Origin: a virus
Reading direction: 5' to 3' (one strand)
IMG/VR virus record: IMGVR_UViG_3300030328_001830
Location: 1-39,394 of that record
Length of the DNA stretch: 39,394 bases
Part shown: positions 1 to 6,673 of the stretch, one piece after another
Position numbering within the stretch: the first letter of the stretch is position 1
Layout of the letters: every line of letters starts with the position of its first letter
Made by a program: the position numbers and the translations under genes
Notes under the pieces: generated by a model
What the model was told of the DNA's origin: nothing
Database searches by the model: none
What the model saw: the letters and a program-made list of their open reading frames with translations, nothing else

Positions 1-110
1 TTATAGTTATGACCCCAATCTTGTTTTAATCTTAATGACTCAAAAACCCTAAGCAACCCAGTTTGTGAAGCTGCCATAATATCGTATAAATCTAATTTAA
101 CTTCTATCAT
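1..110 (-). CDS. PD-(D/E)XK-like protein, partial (runs off left edge)
   Basis: This is the first 36 codons of the same gene that is complete at 37636-38145, starting MIEVKLDLYDIM and cut by the window edge. Its ATG (110-108) overlaps the TGA of the upstream membrane-protein gene as ATGA, which suggests translational coupling. In the right-hand copy the junction is a 2-base gap instead, so the upstream gene has been exchanged exactly at this start codon. Confidence 0.85.
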   Translation of the reverse strand, partial: MIEVKLDLYDIMAASQTGLLRVFESLRLKQDWGHNY

Positions 111-112
111 AA
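1..112. repeat. Left-end copy of terminal homology A
   Basis: Bases 1-112 match 38036-38147 with about one mismatch (position 78). The block covers the start of a PD-(D/E)XK-like gene. Homology stops two bases past the ATG of that gene, where the neighbouring upstream genes differ. It shows that the window wraps around a circular map. Confidence 0.95.
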
Positions 113-310
113 AATTTTTTTGTTTTTAAAAAATGATCTCCAACCCCATGATCTTAAAATTGAAACAACAGTAAATATTAGTGCTATGTGCAAACTTTCA
201 ATTATGTTTGGATGTAAGTTAAAAAAATATGGAAAAATTGTTAGCTGAATAATAATTGCTAAAATTAATCCACTTGTAACATCAATAAAACTTTCTAATA
301 AACTGTTCAT
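107..310 (-). CDS. Small membrane protein, DUF7220-like
   Basis: A 67-residue protein starting MNSLLESFIDVTSG, with two hydrophobic segments at about residues 10-33 and 41-58 and a basic C-terminal tail (WGWRSFFKNKK). Length, the N-terminal SLLES and the aromatic/basic end resemble the small phage and prophage membrane family often labelled DUF7220, whose function is unknown. The start is the ATG at 310, which overlaps the TGA of the upstream gene as ATGA; an upstream in-frame TTG would add ten residues and is less likely. In the right-end allele this gene is absent and two other genes take its place. Confidence 0.75.
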   Translation of the reverse strand: MNSLLESFIDVTSGLILAIIIQLTIFPYFFNLHPNIIESLHIALIFTVVSILRSWGWRSFFKNKKIL

Positions 311-537
311 AATAAATAGTTTCCTTGTTGGTCTAGGCAATAGTGAGCTGCTATGCCTTTTTTATTGTAAATATAAAAACCCCAAATCTCACCATTACCA
401 TCTTCAAATTTAGGATTGTCATACCAAGTAGCTTTGCTTTCAAATGCTTCATCACAATTTGTAAAATTTTTGATATTTATTTTTTCGTAAAGCAAACCTT
501 GTGATGTCATTAAAACTAAAATTAAATAAGCTTTCAT
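307..537 (-). CDS. Small secreted protein with two cysteines
   Basis: A 76-residue protein with an N-terminal hydrophobic, signal-like stretch (MKAYLILVLMTSQGLL), followed by a soluble part with two cysteines (NCDEAF and HYCLDQ) that could form a disulphide in the periplasm. Marine phages commonly carry such short secreted proteins of unknown role. The ATG at 537 overlaps the TGA of the metalloprotease-like gene, and its own TGA overlaps the next ATG. A second allele, about 95% identical in DNA, lies at 39177-39394; the proteins differ at only a few positions (EIW/QLW, DQQ/DQD). Confidence 0.8.
   Translation of the reverse strand: MKAYLILVLMTSQGLLYEKINIKNFTNCDEAFESKATWYDNPKFEDGNGEIWGFYIYNKKGIAAHYCLDQQGNYLL
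309..524. repeat. Left-end copy of terminal homology B
   Basis: Bases 309-524 correspond to 39179-39394 with about 11 mismatches in 216 bases (about 95% identity), mostly synonymous in the gene for the small secreted protein. The match begins at the start codon of the following, exchanged gene and runs to the last base of the window. Confidence 0.93.
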
Positions 538-854
538 TTAGCAACACACCTTTTTATAAATTTTGATAATTCTGGATTTTGTAAAAAAATTTTAGAAAAC
601 TCTGAGCCTATAAAAGTAGCAACACCCTCCTCACCAAGATTCTTTAAACGAATCGATGACTTGTGAGCTATCATGTGTGCTATTTCATGTAGTAAAGTAT
701 CTAGTAAAGTTATTTTTTTTAAATCTTCTGATAAAGCTATGATTGATTTGTCAGTATCATAGTAACCATAAATGTTTTCTTTTTTAGCGTCTTTCCTAGC
801 TAATTTAACGATTTTTACCTTAAAATTACGATATTTAATCTCTTTCAGAATCAT
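534..854 (-). CDS. Putative zinc metalloprotease-like protein (HExxH)
   Basis: A 106-residue protein with the zincin motif HEIAH (residues 56-60, in LLHEIAHMIAH) and a downstream GEE (74-76) that could give the third zinc ligand. Short phage proteins with HExxH followed by an acidic helix are common and are loosely annotated as SprT-like or ImmA-like metallopeptidases; the substrate is unknown. The start is the ATG at 854, preceded by AGGGG four bases upstream. It is the first gene of the leftward operon that leaves the divergent control region at 855-956 and continues across the window ends. Confidence 0.75.
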   Translation of the reverse strand: MILKEIKYRNFKVKIVKLARKDAKKENIYGYYDTDKSIIALSEDLKKITLLDTLLHEIAHMIAHKSSIRLKNLGEEGVATFIGSEFSKIFLQNPELSKFIKRCVAK

Positions 855-902
855 AAAACCCCTATGTTATAAATTATCAAAAATAATGTTGCAATTAGTA
901 TT

Positions 903-923
903 TGTTATAAGTAAAGTATAACA
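903..923. promoter_or_regulatory. Divergent promoter/operator with inverted repeat
   Basis: TGTTATA (903-909) and TATAACA (917-923) form a perfect 7-base inverted repeat around a 7-base spacer. Each arm is also an extended -10-like element (TGTTATAag rightward, TGTTATAct leftward), placed between the divergent genes at 854 and 957. A TTGCAA box at 889-894 may be a rightward -35. A repressor bound here could govern both operons. This is a prediction from sequence only. Confidence 0.5.
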
Positions 924-956
924 CAATGGTAATAGACAAATGACAAAGGAGAGTGT

Positions 957-1655
957 ATGTTTGAGATAGATAAATCTAATATGGATAGCATTTTTCAAAA
1001 AGATAAATTAGAGGAGCAATTAGGCTTACATAAGGTTTCAAGGGATCAAATATTAAGAGAAACTCTAGGTAAAAAAGTTAAAGATTTTAATAACTGGAAA
1101 GTTAAATGGTCTAGGTTAATTAATAAAAAACAAGAAGATCCACATAATTTTGGTTTATTGGAACTATCCGAATTATTGGCAGAATATTTTAATAAAAAAA
1201 GATATAATGGCTTACCCTTTTTATCATCTACTTATTTTATTACCAAAGGTTGTACTATTAATTGTATTGGTAATTTTATGCAAAATGGTCAAATAAGAGA
1301 ATTTAAAGCTAAAGAAAATTGGAAATTAAATGTAACTGACTATTGGACTAATCATGTTGCTATTATTGTTAGACAAGGATTTTTACAAGGAGCAGTACGA
1401 TTTATGAAACCTCTTAGTAAAGTAAGATCAAGTTCCGATTACACTTTATCGGTTGTTAGGCAAAAGAAAACTAAGATTATTTACTGGGGTTGGTTAATGC
1501 CTCAAGCAAATGGCAAATATACTGTTGAAGAAAGATCGTTAATATCTGACAAAAAATTAGGGGATATAGTTACCAATATAGAAATTGATGGCTCTGCAAA
1601 AATTGAGGGAATAGTTTATCCACAAGAGAATCATTGGATTAAGCCTAAAAAATAA
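957..1655 (+). CDS. Unrecognised 232-residue protein, candidate repressor-like regulator
   Basis: First gene of the rightward operon, with a good AAGGAG six bases before the ATG at 957. Residues 1-80 look helical and include DFNNWKVKW (43-51), reminiscent of the recognition-helix/tryptophan part of CI-type phage repressors. Residues 90-225 look beta-rich (FITKGCTINCIGNF, HVAIIVRQGFLQGAV, KLGDIVTNIEIDG), a layout like the S24/LexA-type C-terminal domain, but I see no convincing catalytic Ser-Lys pair. The position beside the divergent operator fits a regulator. Alternatives are a replication protein or something new; I cannot name the family. Confidence 0.6.
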   Translation: MFEIDKSNMDSIFQKDKLEEQLGLHKVSRDQILRETLGKKVKDFNNWKVKWSRLINKKQEDPHNFGLLELSELLAEYFNKKRYNGLPFLSSTYFITKGCTINCIGNFMQNGQIREFKAKENWKLNVTDYWTNHVAIIVRQGFLQGAVRFMKPLSKVRSSSDYTLSVVRQKKTKIIYWGWLMPQANGKYTVEERSLISDKKLGDIVTNIEIDGSAKIEGIVYPQENHWIKPKK

Positions 1656-1677
1656 TATTAGCGATAAGTTATAATAC

Positions 1678-1707
1678 TATTGCAATACCTTATAATATAG
1701 TTATAAA
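1678..1707 (+). promoter_or_regulatory. Internal promoter with palindromic -35 region
   Basis: A TTGCAA -35 box (1680-1685) and a TATAAA -10 box (1702-1707), 16 bases apart, precede the exonuclease gene. The -35 sits inside a perfect 10-base palindrome TATTGCAATA (1678-1687), a possible operator. Several further TATAAT-like strings lie in this 60-base gap. The predicted start of transcription is within a few bases of the ATG at 1716. Confidence 0.5.
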
Positions 1708-1715
1708 AGTCTTAT

Positions 1716-2591
1716 ATGACGAATCAACCTAAGATTTTAGGCGATTGCTATAAGAAATTTGGCTTGGCACATACCAGTAAGAGTCAAAACACAATACCTG
1801 ACGATATTAGATTAAGAAATTACATTTTAATAACAAAAAAACAAAAAGCTAACCTACCTACTAATTGTTCATTTACTGGTGGAACTATAAGCCATGAAGT
1901 TATTCAATCTGTTAAATGTAGCAACAAATCGTTTGGCGATGCTTTTAAATTAGTTAAAGATAAAATAACTAATTATGAGCCGGTAGATGAAAAAGATAAA
2001 ATTAAATTTAATTACATTATTGAGAATCTAGAGCCTTTAGTTCAAAACCACTTAGATAATATTAAAGAAGTACCTAACCAAGAATGGAAAGCAGAACTTG
2101 AATATACACATTGGGACTCAGAAAAAATAAAAACATATTTTTTAGCTTATGTTGACCTAGTTGGTGAAACACATTTTGGCGATATTAAAAATGTATTTGG
2201 CACATTAACCAAAACTAAAAAAGGTTACAGTTATTCAAAAAGGAAATGCCCACAAGTTCCATTTCATAGTGACTGCCTACAAATTGCACTATACCAAAAA
2301 CTGCTGCCAAAACATAAACCATTTCTAACTTATGCTAGTGATAGTGATAGAATTATTTTTACACCTGAGAACTGTGTAGAGCTTAGACCTGAAAACCTAC
2401 AATATTATTATGATGAACTTATTCTTTATCAAAGATGTTGGGAAAAGAAATTAGAACTAGCTGATGGCGATATTAAAACTTTAGCACTTTTGGTCAAACC
2501 TGACTTTAGTGAAATACGAAAAAATGGATTCTGGTGGAAAGGGATAGATCCAGAAATAATAAAAAGCTTTAGGGATTTGTATGAACTTTAA
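1716..2591 (+). CDS. PD-(D/E)XK exonuclease, RecB/Cas4-like
   Basis: A 291-residue nuclease with the motifs of the RecB/Cas4 exonuclease superfamily in order: GGTISH (55-60, His60), acidic residues around AELEY (126-130), the core D147 in AYVDLVG, D156-I-K158 in GDIKNV, and QIALYQ (Q189-x3-Y193). It probably degrades double-stranded DNA ends to give single strands for the annealing protein encoded two genes downstream, as in lambda Red-type pairs. There is no ribosome-binding site before the ATG, and a promoter is predicted to start almost at it, so the transcript may be leaderless. The end overlaps the next gene by 11 bases. Confidence 0.8.
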   Translation: MTNQPKILGDCYKKFGLAHTSKSQNTIPDDIRLRNYILITKKQKANLPTNCSFTGGTISHEVIQSVKCSNKSFGDAFKLVKDKITNYEPVDEKDKIKFNYIIENLEPLVQNHLDNIKEVPNQEWKAELEYTHWDSEKIKTYFLAYVDLVGETHFGDIKNVFGTLTKTKKGYSYSKRKCPQVPFHSDCLQIALYQKLLPKHKPFLTYASDSDRIIFTPENCVELRPENLQYYYDELILYQRCWEKKLELADGDIKTLALLVKPDFSEIRKNGFWWKGIDPEIIKSFRDLYEL

Positions 2592-2799
2592 ACAATTGGT
2601 TAAGCATTATGAAACTTTGGAAAAAAAAGATTTGATTCAAAAAATTGTAGATAAAAATTCATTAATTTTAAAACAAGAAGATGAGATTGAAAGATTAAAT
2701 AAAGAAGTAAATCAAATTAAAGAACTTGAACAAGATCACAAACAAATAAATGGCAACTTACACACAGAACTAAACAAATTGAGAGAGGCTAAACAATGA
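2581..2799 (+). CDS. Small coiled-coil protein
   Basis: A 72-residue, highly charged protein with a long predicted coiled coil (about residues 20-70, for example EDEIERLNKEVNQIK and LHTELNKLREAKQ). It begins inside the end of the exonuclease gene with AGGGA upstream, and its TGA overlaps the ATG of the annealing-protein gene (ATGA). Sandwiched between an exonuclease and a putative recombinase, it may be an accessory or oligomerisation factor. No family is recognised. Confidence 0.7.
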   Translation: MNFKQLVKHYETLEKKDLIQKIVDKNSLILKQEDEIERLNKEVNQIKELEQDHKQINGNLHTELNKLREAKQ

Positions 2800-3470
2800 A
2801 AACAAAATCTTTAATTGATGCAATAGATCAATTTAGAAAAAATATTGAAGATAACGATTATGTTAAACTAGGTGCTAAAGGTAAATACCTTACTGTACCT
2901 TACAGATTAAAATTTGTTAGGGAGTATTTTGGGGAAAGAATTAGAATTATTACTGATAGCTTTGACCTGGATAATGGCTCTCATAAATTTAAAACAGAAA
3001 TTTATTTAGATGACAAGATAGTTGCTACTGGTTTGTCTAAGCAGATGTTTAACAAGGACAAAGAGTTTGAAAAGCAATCGACTGTTAGTTGTGGAAGAGC
3101 ATTAAGTTTTTTAGGATTCTTTGGCGATGAGTTAGCGACTGCTGAGGAAATGGAACAATTTCTTAAACCACCAGTTAATGTAACTAAAGTTGAAACTAAA
3201 AGTGCAACACCAACAGAAAAACCAATTACAAAAAATGTTAAGCAAATGGCAGATGATTGGATTAAGCAAATGACTGATGTTGCTAAACACTCAAAATCAC
3301 AAAACAATTTTGAAAAAAATTTAACTCCATTTAGAGAAGATTATAAATCAGATTTAATATTTATATCTGGTGATTTAATTCAATCGGAAAGAGTTGATAA
3401 CACATACAACAAACTAAAATCACAAATACAAAATAATCAAATAAATAGGAGTGCTAATAATGGCAGATAA
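2796..3470 (+). CDS. Putative single-strand annealing protein (Erf/Sak-like)
   Basis: A 224-residue protein. The first ~125 residues carry VPYRLKFVREYFG, a beta-strand section with IYLDDKIVATG, then STVSCGRALSFLGFFG. This resembles the TSAxGRALxxLG signature seen in Erf/Sak-type annealing proteins. The C-terminal half is low-complexity and polar, as is common in this group. Directly following an exonuclease, it would anneal single strands during phage recombination. The assignment rests on motif resemblance and context; a single-stranded-DNA binding protein is an alternative. It overlaps the next start by a few bases. Confidence 0.55.
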   Translation: MKTKSLIDAIDQFRKNIEDNDYVKLGAKGKYLTVPYRLKFVREYFGERIRIITDSFDLDNGSHKFKTEIYLDDKIVATGLSKQMFNKDKEFEKQSTVSCGRALSFLGFFGDELATAEEMEQFLKPPVNVTKVETKSATPTEKPITKNVKQMADDWIKQMTDVAKHSKSQNNFEKNLTPFREDYKSDLIFISGDLIQSERVDNTYNKLKSQIQNNQINRSANNGR

Positions 3471-3684
3471 TAATTACGATAATTCTGGTGCTATGTGGAA
3501 AAGACAAAGTAGAGATACAGATGTTGCTGGAAAAAAATATCCTCAGTATGAGGGTAACATTACAGTTGGTGGAACTAAAAAGAAAGTTGCAGCATGGCTT
3601 AATGTTGAAAAAACAAAAGATACCCAACCAGATATATCCTTAAAAATTAGCGATATGGTCAGCAAGGAAAGTACACCCTTTTAA
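3460..3684 (+). CDS. Small DUF736-like protein
   Basis: A 74-residue protein starting MADNNYDNSGAMWKR. I chose the ATG at 3460 because AGGAG lies eight bases before it; an upstream GTG would add three residues. The pattern (MWK near the N-terminus, PQYEGNITVGG, KKKVAAWLNVEK, DISLKISDM) resembles small DUF736-type phage proteins and suggests a compact beta-barrel. Being beside recombination genes it may bind single-stranded DNA, but that is inference. Its TAA overlaps the next ATG. Confidence 0.65.
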   Translation: MADNNYDNSGAMWKRQSRDTDVAGKKYPQYEGNITVGGTKKKVAAWLNVEKTKDTQPDISLKISDMVSKESTPF

Positions 3685-3977
3685 TGAAAGACCAAATTAA
3701 TCCAGACCACTATAAAAAAAGTATTGAAACTTTTGACGCAATCTCATCTCAACTTTCACCAATGGAAATCATTGGTGGGTTGAGGTGGCAAATTTTAAAA
3801 TACACAATGAGGTTTGGTGCTAAAGAAAATGGCTCTATTGGAGCTTGTATAACCGATATTAGCAAAGCCGAATGGTACACAAATAAATTAATCCAATATT
3901 TAAACGACCTTAAAAAAGAGGGATTGTTTATTGGTGAGCCTGACAATGTTGCTGAATTATTCAAGGATAAGAAATGA
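3684..3977 (+). CDS. DUF3310 family protein
   Basis: A 97-residue protein with the DUF3310 signature: NPDHYKKSIETFDAI at the N-terminus, LKYTMRFGAKENG in place of the usual KYxxRxxxKN, and ISKAEWYTNKLIQYL in place of DLKKAxWYLxxLI. DUF3310 proteins are frequent in phage early regions and sometimes labelled nucleotide-kinase-like; their function is unproven. It is tightly coupled on both sides, TAATG at the start and ATGA at the end. Confidence 0.8.
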   Translation: MKDQINPDHYKKSIETFDAISSQLSPMEIIGGLRWQILKYTMRFGAKENGSIGACITDISKAEWYTNKLIQYLNDLKKEGLFIGEPDNVAELFKDKK

Positions 3978-4267
3978 AAAATGGAAATGGGCATATATAT
4001 TTAAGCCAAATAAAATTAGATGTTTTAAAATATATAAAATATTTTATTCAGCAGTACGATTATTCACCAACCTATAAAGAGATTGGCCACAAGTTTAAGT
4101 TCTCAAGAGCTAGAGCCGGTGCAATCATAGCAGAATTATTTAAGTTAAATTTAATAAGTAAAGGTGAACAAGCACACCGAAATATAGAATTAAGCGATAA
4201 TCAAATTAGTAAAATTTCCATGCTTAAAGTTAATAAAAGTTATTCAACAATGGAGTTTAGAAAATGA
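3974..4267 (+). CDS. LexA-type winged-helix DNA-binding protein
   Basis: A 97-residue protein in which residues 9-65 match the LexA N-terminal DNA-binding fold: LSQIKLDVLKYIKYFIQ, DYSPTYKEIGHKFKFS, then a recognition helix RARAGAIIAELFKLNLI and a wing. It has no S24 protease domain, so it would not self-cleave. It may regulate the early operon or sense the host SOS response by competing for operators. It starts and ends with ATGA overlaps. Confidence 0.7.
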   Translation: MKNGNGHIYLSQIKLDVLKYIKYFIQQYDYSPTYKEIGHKFKFSRARAGAIIAELFKLNLISKGEQAHRNIELSDNQISKISMLKVNKSYSTMEFRK

Positions 4268-4512
4268 CAAAAGTTTTAAAAGAAAGTTTTTATGAAGCAA
4301 GTTTTAAAGTTAATGAAGAATTTGATAATGCAGAAATAGCTGCACAATCAGATAAGCCAAGTGAAATGGCTAAATTAGATGTTTTGGATATTAAGTTTTC
4401 AAAATCCAAAATAACATTAAAACCAAAGGAGCAATATGGATCCAAAGAAAATATTGGAACTCAAGCTACAGCAAGAAAGGACAGCTCAAAAGATGCACAA
4501 GCACAAAAGTAA
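4264..4512 (+). CDS. Small acidic/polar protein of unknown function
   Basis: An 82-residue protein with an N-terminal helical part (VLKESFYEASFKVNEEFD) and a low-complexity, probably disordered tail rich in K, S, Q and A. No family is recognised. It overlaps the preceding gene by ATGA, and the next short gene begins inside it in another frame. Confidence 0.6.
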   Translation: MTKVLKESFYEASFKVNEEFDNAEIAAQSDKPSEMAKLDVLDIKFSKSKITLKPKEQYGSKENIGTQATARKDSSKDAQAQK

Positions 4513-4600
4513 TTTTGAGAAATGTAAAAATAAGATTGCTGTAATCAGTTCTAAAATTTTTGAAGAGGAGTCAAAGAGAGAGTTTAGAATACACTCTTAA
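4436..4600 (+). CDS. Small charged helical protein (54 aa)
   Basis: A 54-codon reading frame (MDPKKILELKLQQERTAQKM...) beginning within the preceding gene, with AAAGGAG four bases before the ATG. The product is strongly helical and charged, with one cysteine. The good ribosome-binding site and the lack of any other gene downstream to 4678 support it. Function unknown. Confidence 0.55.
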   Translation: MDPKKILELKLQQERTAQKMHKHKSNFEKCKNKIAVISSKIFEEESKREFRIHS

Positions 4601-4626
4601 TTGATTTTTTACACTAATACTAGAAG

Positions 4627-4656
4627 TTGAAATAAACTTAATAGGGATCATATGCT
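4627..4656 (+). promoter_or_regulatory. Candidate promoter for the XRE regulator
   Basis: A TTGAAA (4627-4632) and TATGCT (4651-4656) pair, 18 bases apart, lies in the 77-base gap before the XRE gene. It would allow this regulator to be transcribed separately from the operon. Confidence 0.35.
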
Positions 4657-4677
4657 TAAAAAAAAGGAGAGAAAGTA

Positions 4678-5079
4678 ATGCGAAAAAGACCATACAAAGC
4701 TTATAAAAAATCCGATGAGGAAACTTTATTAAATAAAGCCATTGGTAAAAAAATTAAAGAAGCAAGACAAAATAGAATTATTTTTATTGATGTGCCTGAA
4801 GTTAAAAATGTTACAACTGCACATACAATTAAAAGGCAAAAAATTTGTACCCAAACAGAATTATCTAAAGCAGTTGGAGTTACTTTTCAACAAATCCAAA
4901 AATATGAGAGAGGTCAAAATGGAGTTAGTTCAACAAAGCTATTAAAGATAAGCAGATTTTTTAACAAGCCACTTGATTATTTTACAAGTGCTGCAAACGA
5001 TTTATTAGGTCAAGGTAATCTACCTGGTAGAAGCTCAGATGTAATTTTAGCTCCCTCTAATGTTGCTGAGTTAAATTAA
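4678..5079 (+). CDS. XRE/Cro-CI family transcription regulator
   Basis: A 133-residue protein with an HTH_3 domain: helix 1 at about residues 16-32 (LNKAIGKKIKEARQ), then the turn and recognition helices TQTELSKAVGVTFQQIQKYERG (61-82) and a typical close KLLKISRFFNKPLDYF (90-105). About 25 extra residues (IIFIDVPEVKNVTTAHTIKR) split the first helix from the rest, which is unusual. The C-terminus is short and polar, with no protease or oligomerisation domain. It has a strong AAGGAGAG leader and its own gap upstream. It is a candidate lysogeny/lysis control protein. Confidence 0.8.
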   Translation: MRKRPYKAYKKSDEETLLNKAIGKKIKEARQNRIIFIDVPEVKNVTTAHTIKRQKICTQTELSKAVGVTFQQIQKYERGQNGVSSTKLLKISRFFNKPLDYFTSAANDLLGQGNLPGRSSDVILAPSNVAELN

Positions 5080-5150
5080 AATGATTATCAATAAATGTGA
5101 AACACTTATAAGAGATTTGTAACCTCTTATATTTTATTTGTTGTGTATAG

Positions 5151-5177
5151 GGGGAGGAGCAATCCTCCCCTTTTTTT
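5151..5177 (+). terminator. Strong rho-independent terminator
   Basis: A perfect 8-bp stem GGGGAGGA / TCCTCCCC with a GCAA tetraloop, directly followed by seven T. It ends the rightward operon about 70 bases after the XRE gene. A weaker hairpin with arms ATAAGAG (5108-5114) and CTCTTAT (5124-5130) precedes it. Confidence 0.9.
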
Positions 5178-5348
5178 ATGTATTTTGTAATTTGGAAACC
5201 TAAAGATAAATTTACTAGCTTTACCAATAGTATATTTTCTTTAGAAAAAGATGCTAGGGAGTTTGCTAGAAAAAGTATTAAACGAAAAATTGAATGGGAT
5301 GTAGTTCTCTATAATAGTGAGAACTACGATAAGTATTGGTATAAATAA
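5178..5348 (+). CDS. Small protein directly behind a terminator (56 aa)
   Basis: A 56-codon frame (MYFVIWKPKDKFTSFTNSIF...NYDKYWYK) whose ATG touches the T-tract of the terminator at 5151-5177. There is no separate ribosome-binding site; the only GGAGG lies inside the terminator hairpin 20 bases upstream. It ends one base before the convergent minus-strand gene. The aromatic-rich, well-formed product argues that it is real. Expression would need read-through or an unseen start. Confidence 0.5.
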   Translation: MYFVIWKPKDKFTSFTNSIFSLEKDAREFARKSIKRKIEWDVVLYNSENYDKYWYK

Positions 5349-5513
5349 TTATTGTTTTTTTATATGTACTTCGGCATCTTTTTTATTAACAAAGAATTTT
5401 TTAGTAAATAATTCATTATTAACATTTTTTATAAATGTTTCTAATTCATATTTTTTAATTCTTTTACTGCCATGATTAACTCTATAAATAAATAATTTAT
5501 TTTTTATTGTCAT
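5349..5513 (-). CDS. Small basic protein downstream of integrase
   Basis: A 54-residue lysine-rich protein (MTIKNKLFIYRVNHGSKRIKK...). The ATG at 5513 is chosen because the leader AAGGAGAGAGAAAATG precedes it, the same 16 bases that lead the first gene of this operon at 7663. It lies 11 bases after the integrase stop and ends one base from the convergent gene. Size and charge would fit a recombination-directionality factor, but no excisionase motif is evident. Confidence 0.6.
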   Translation of the reverse strand: MTIKNKLFIYRVNHGSKRIKKYELETFIKNVNNELFTKKFFVNKKDAEVHIKKQ

Positions 5514-5524
5514 TTTCTCTCTCC

Positions 5525-6673
5525 TTATTTCCAATTAAAGTGTTGATTTTGATAATCTATATGTTGGTCTGCATCAGCATTATTTTTATAAAGCTTAATG
5601 TAGTTCTCATTAACAAAGTTAATATCCTTATCACCTAGATCCCTTGCTAATAACAAAGCATTCTCTTTATGCTTTTTAGTATATGCCCAATAGGTAGCCA
5701 TATAGTGCCTAAAGAAGTACGACTTTCTTGGTATGGGTAGTTGCACCTTATTCTTGGCTAACGCACCCTCTAAACCCCTTATAATTTGTTCTACGCATAT
5801 AAATTTACCTTTGCTATTAAGAAACAAATAATCTTGGTGGTCTGGCAAGGTATTAACATGGTCGTTAATTAAGTCTTTTAACTTAGTAGATATAACTAAA
5901 GTTCTAACCCCATTGTCAGTTTTAGTTACACCAATGTTCTTACCTTTTTTAACTGCCTTATCTATACTAATGCTTGGAATGTTAGCTTTAAATAATAAAC
6001 TCTTTTTATTTAATGCTCTTATCTCACTAGGTCTACAAGCAGTTTCCAACATGATTTTACACATCAGTTTTATTATAGGTCTATTAATATCTTCAATAAT
6101 ACCCATAACCCTATCCATAGGCCAAACATCAAAATCTATAGTCTTTTTGACCTTTTTAGGCACTATAACTGTTTTTAAAAAATCCTTGTCTTTGCATACA
6201 TTTTTATTCAATTTATCAATATCTACTTGATGTTGTAGCAAAAGACTTAGGGTATTGAACACTTTTCTAACAGTATTAGCACTAATTTGTTTAGCTTTTA
6301 TCTTACCTTTTAGGTGTTCCACAAAGTCATTAACCTTATGTTTATCAATTAACCTTATATCTACATTGGTAAAATAAGGAATTATGTGGTTAATAAAAAA
6401 GCTAATATAATCATCCTTTGTACTCTTATCTAATTTACCTACACTAATTTTATAATCTTGGTGTTGGCAAAAATCTATATTAGCTTCTCTTAAAAATATT
6501 TGTGAGGAAGATGTTTTTTCTAAACCTATTTCTTTTACTTTCTCTTTAGCCAAAACCTCTACTGCACTCTTGGTCTTAGCAGAAATAAATTTAACTTGAC
6601 CATCTAAACCAAAGTATCTCCATCGCCAAATTTTTTTACCATTTTTAACTGTATCTTTAATTGCTAGTTCCAT
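5525..6673 (-). CDS. int: Tyrosine recombinase (phage integrase)
   Basis: A 382-residue integrase. Residues 1-50 resemble an arm-binding domain (KIWRWRYFGLDGQVKFISAKTKSA), 60-160 the SAM-like core-binding domain (DFVEHLKGKIKAKQISANTVRKVF), and 180-375 the catalytic domain. Catalytic candidates are R214 (ETACRPSEIRAL), K251 (VTKTDNGVRTLV), R322 in FFRHYMATY and Y358 in ENYIKLY. The usual histidine of HxxR is Y319, and the LGH position reads LGD (D348). It would recombine attP at 7932-7974 with a host tRNA-Thr gene. It is the fourth gene of the operon starting at 7663, joined to the previous gene by TAATG. Confidence 0.93.
   Translation of the reverse strand: MELAIKDTVKNGKKIWRWRYFGLDGQVKFISAKTKSAVEVLAKEKVKEIGLEKTSSSQIFLREANIDFCQHQDYKISVGKLDKSTKDDYISFFINHIIPYFTNVDIRLIDKHKVNDFVEHLKGKIKAKQISANTVRKVFNTLSLLLQHQVDIDKLNKNVCKDKDFLKTVIVPKKVKKTIDFDVWPMDRVMGIIEDINRPIIKLMCKIMLETACRPSEIRALNKKSLLFKANIPSISIDKAVKKGKNIGVTKTDNGVRTLVISTKLKDLINDHVNTLPDHQDYLFLNSKGKFICVEQIIRGLEGALAKNKVQLPIPRKSYFFRHYMATYWAYTKKHKENALLLARDLGDKDINFVNENYIKLYKNNADADQHIDYQNQHFNWK

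Noticed and set aside
311-340. Upstream TTG start adding ten residues to the small membrane protein (and the same at 39181-39210)
   Set aside because: The added residues come from the antisense of the neighbouring secreted-protein gene region and are shared by both unrelated downstream genes; the ATGA overlap marks the real start.
1-524. True direct terminal repeats of the virion genome
   Set aside because: The shared blocks are interrupted by unrelated genes and differ by 5% in one part; physical terminal repeats would be identical and continuous.
3002-3307. Antisense frames inside larger genes (for example within the annealing protein, fibre and portal genes)
   Set aside because: They lie wholly within well-supported genes on the other strand, lack ribosome sites and show no family-like motifs.
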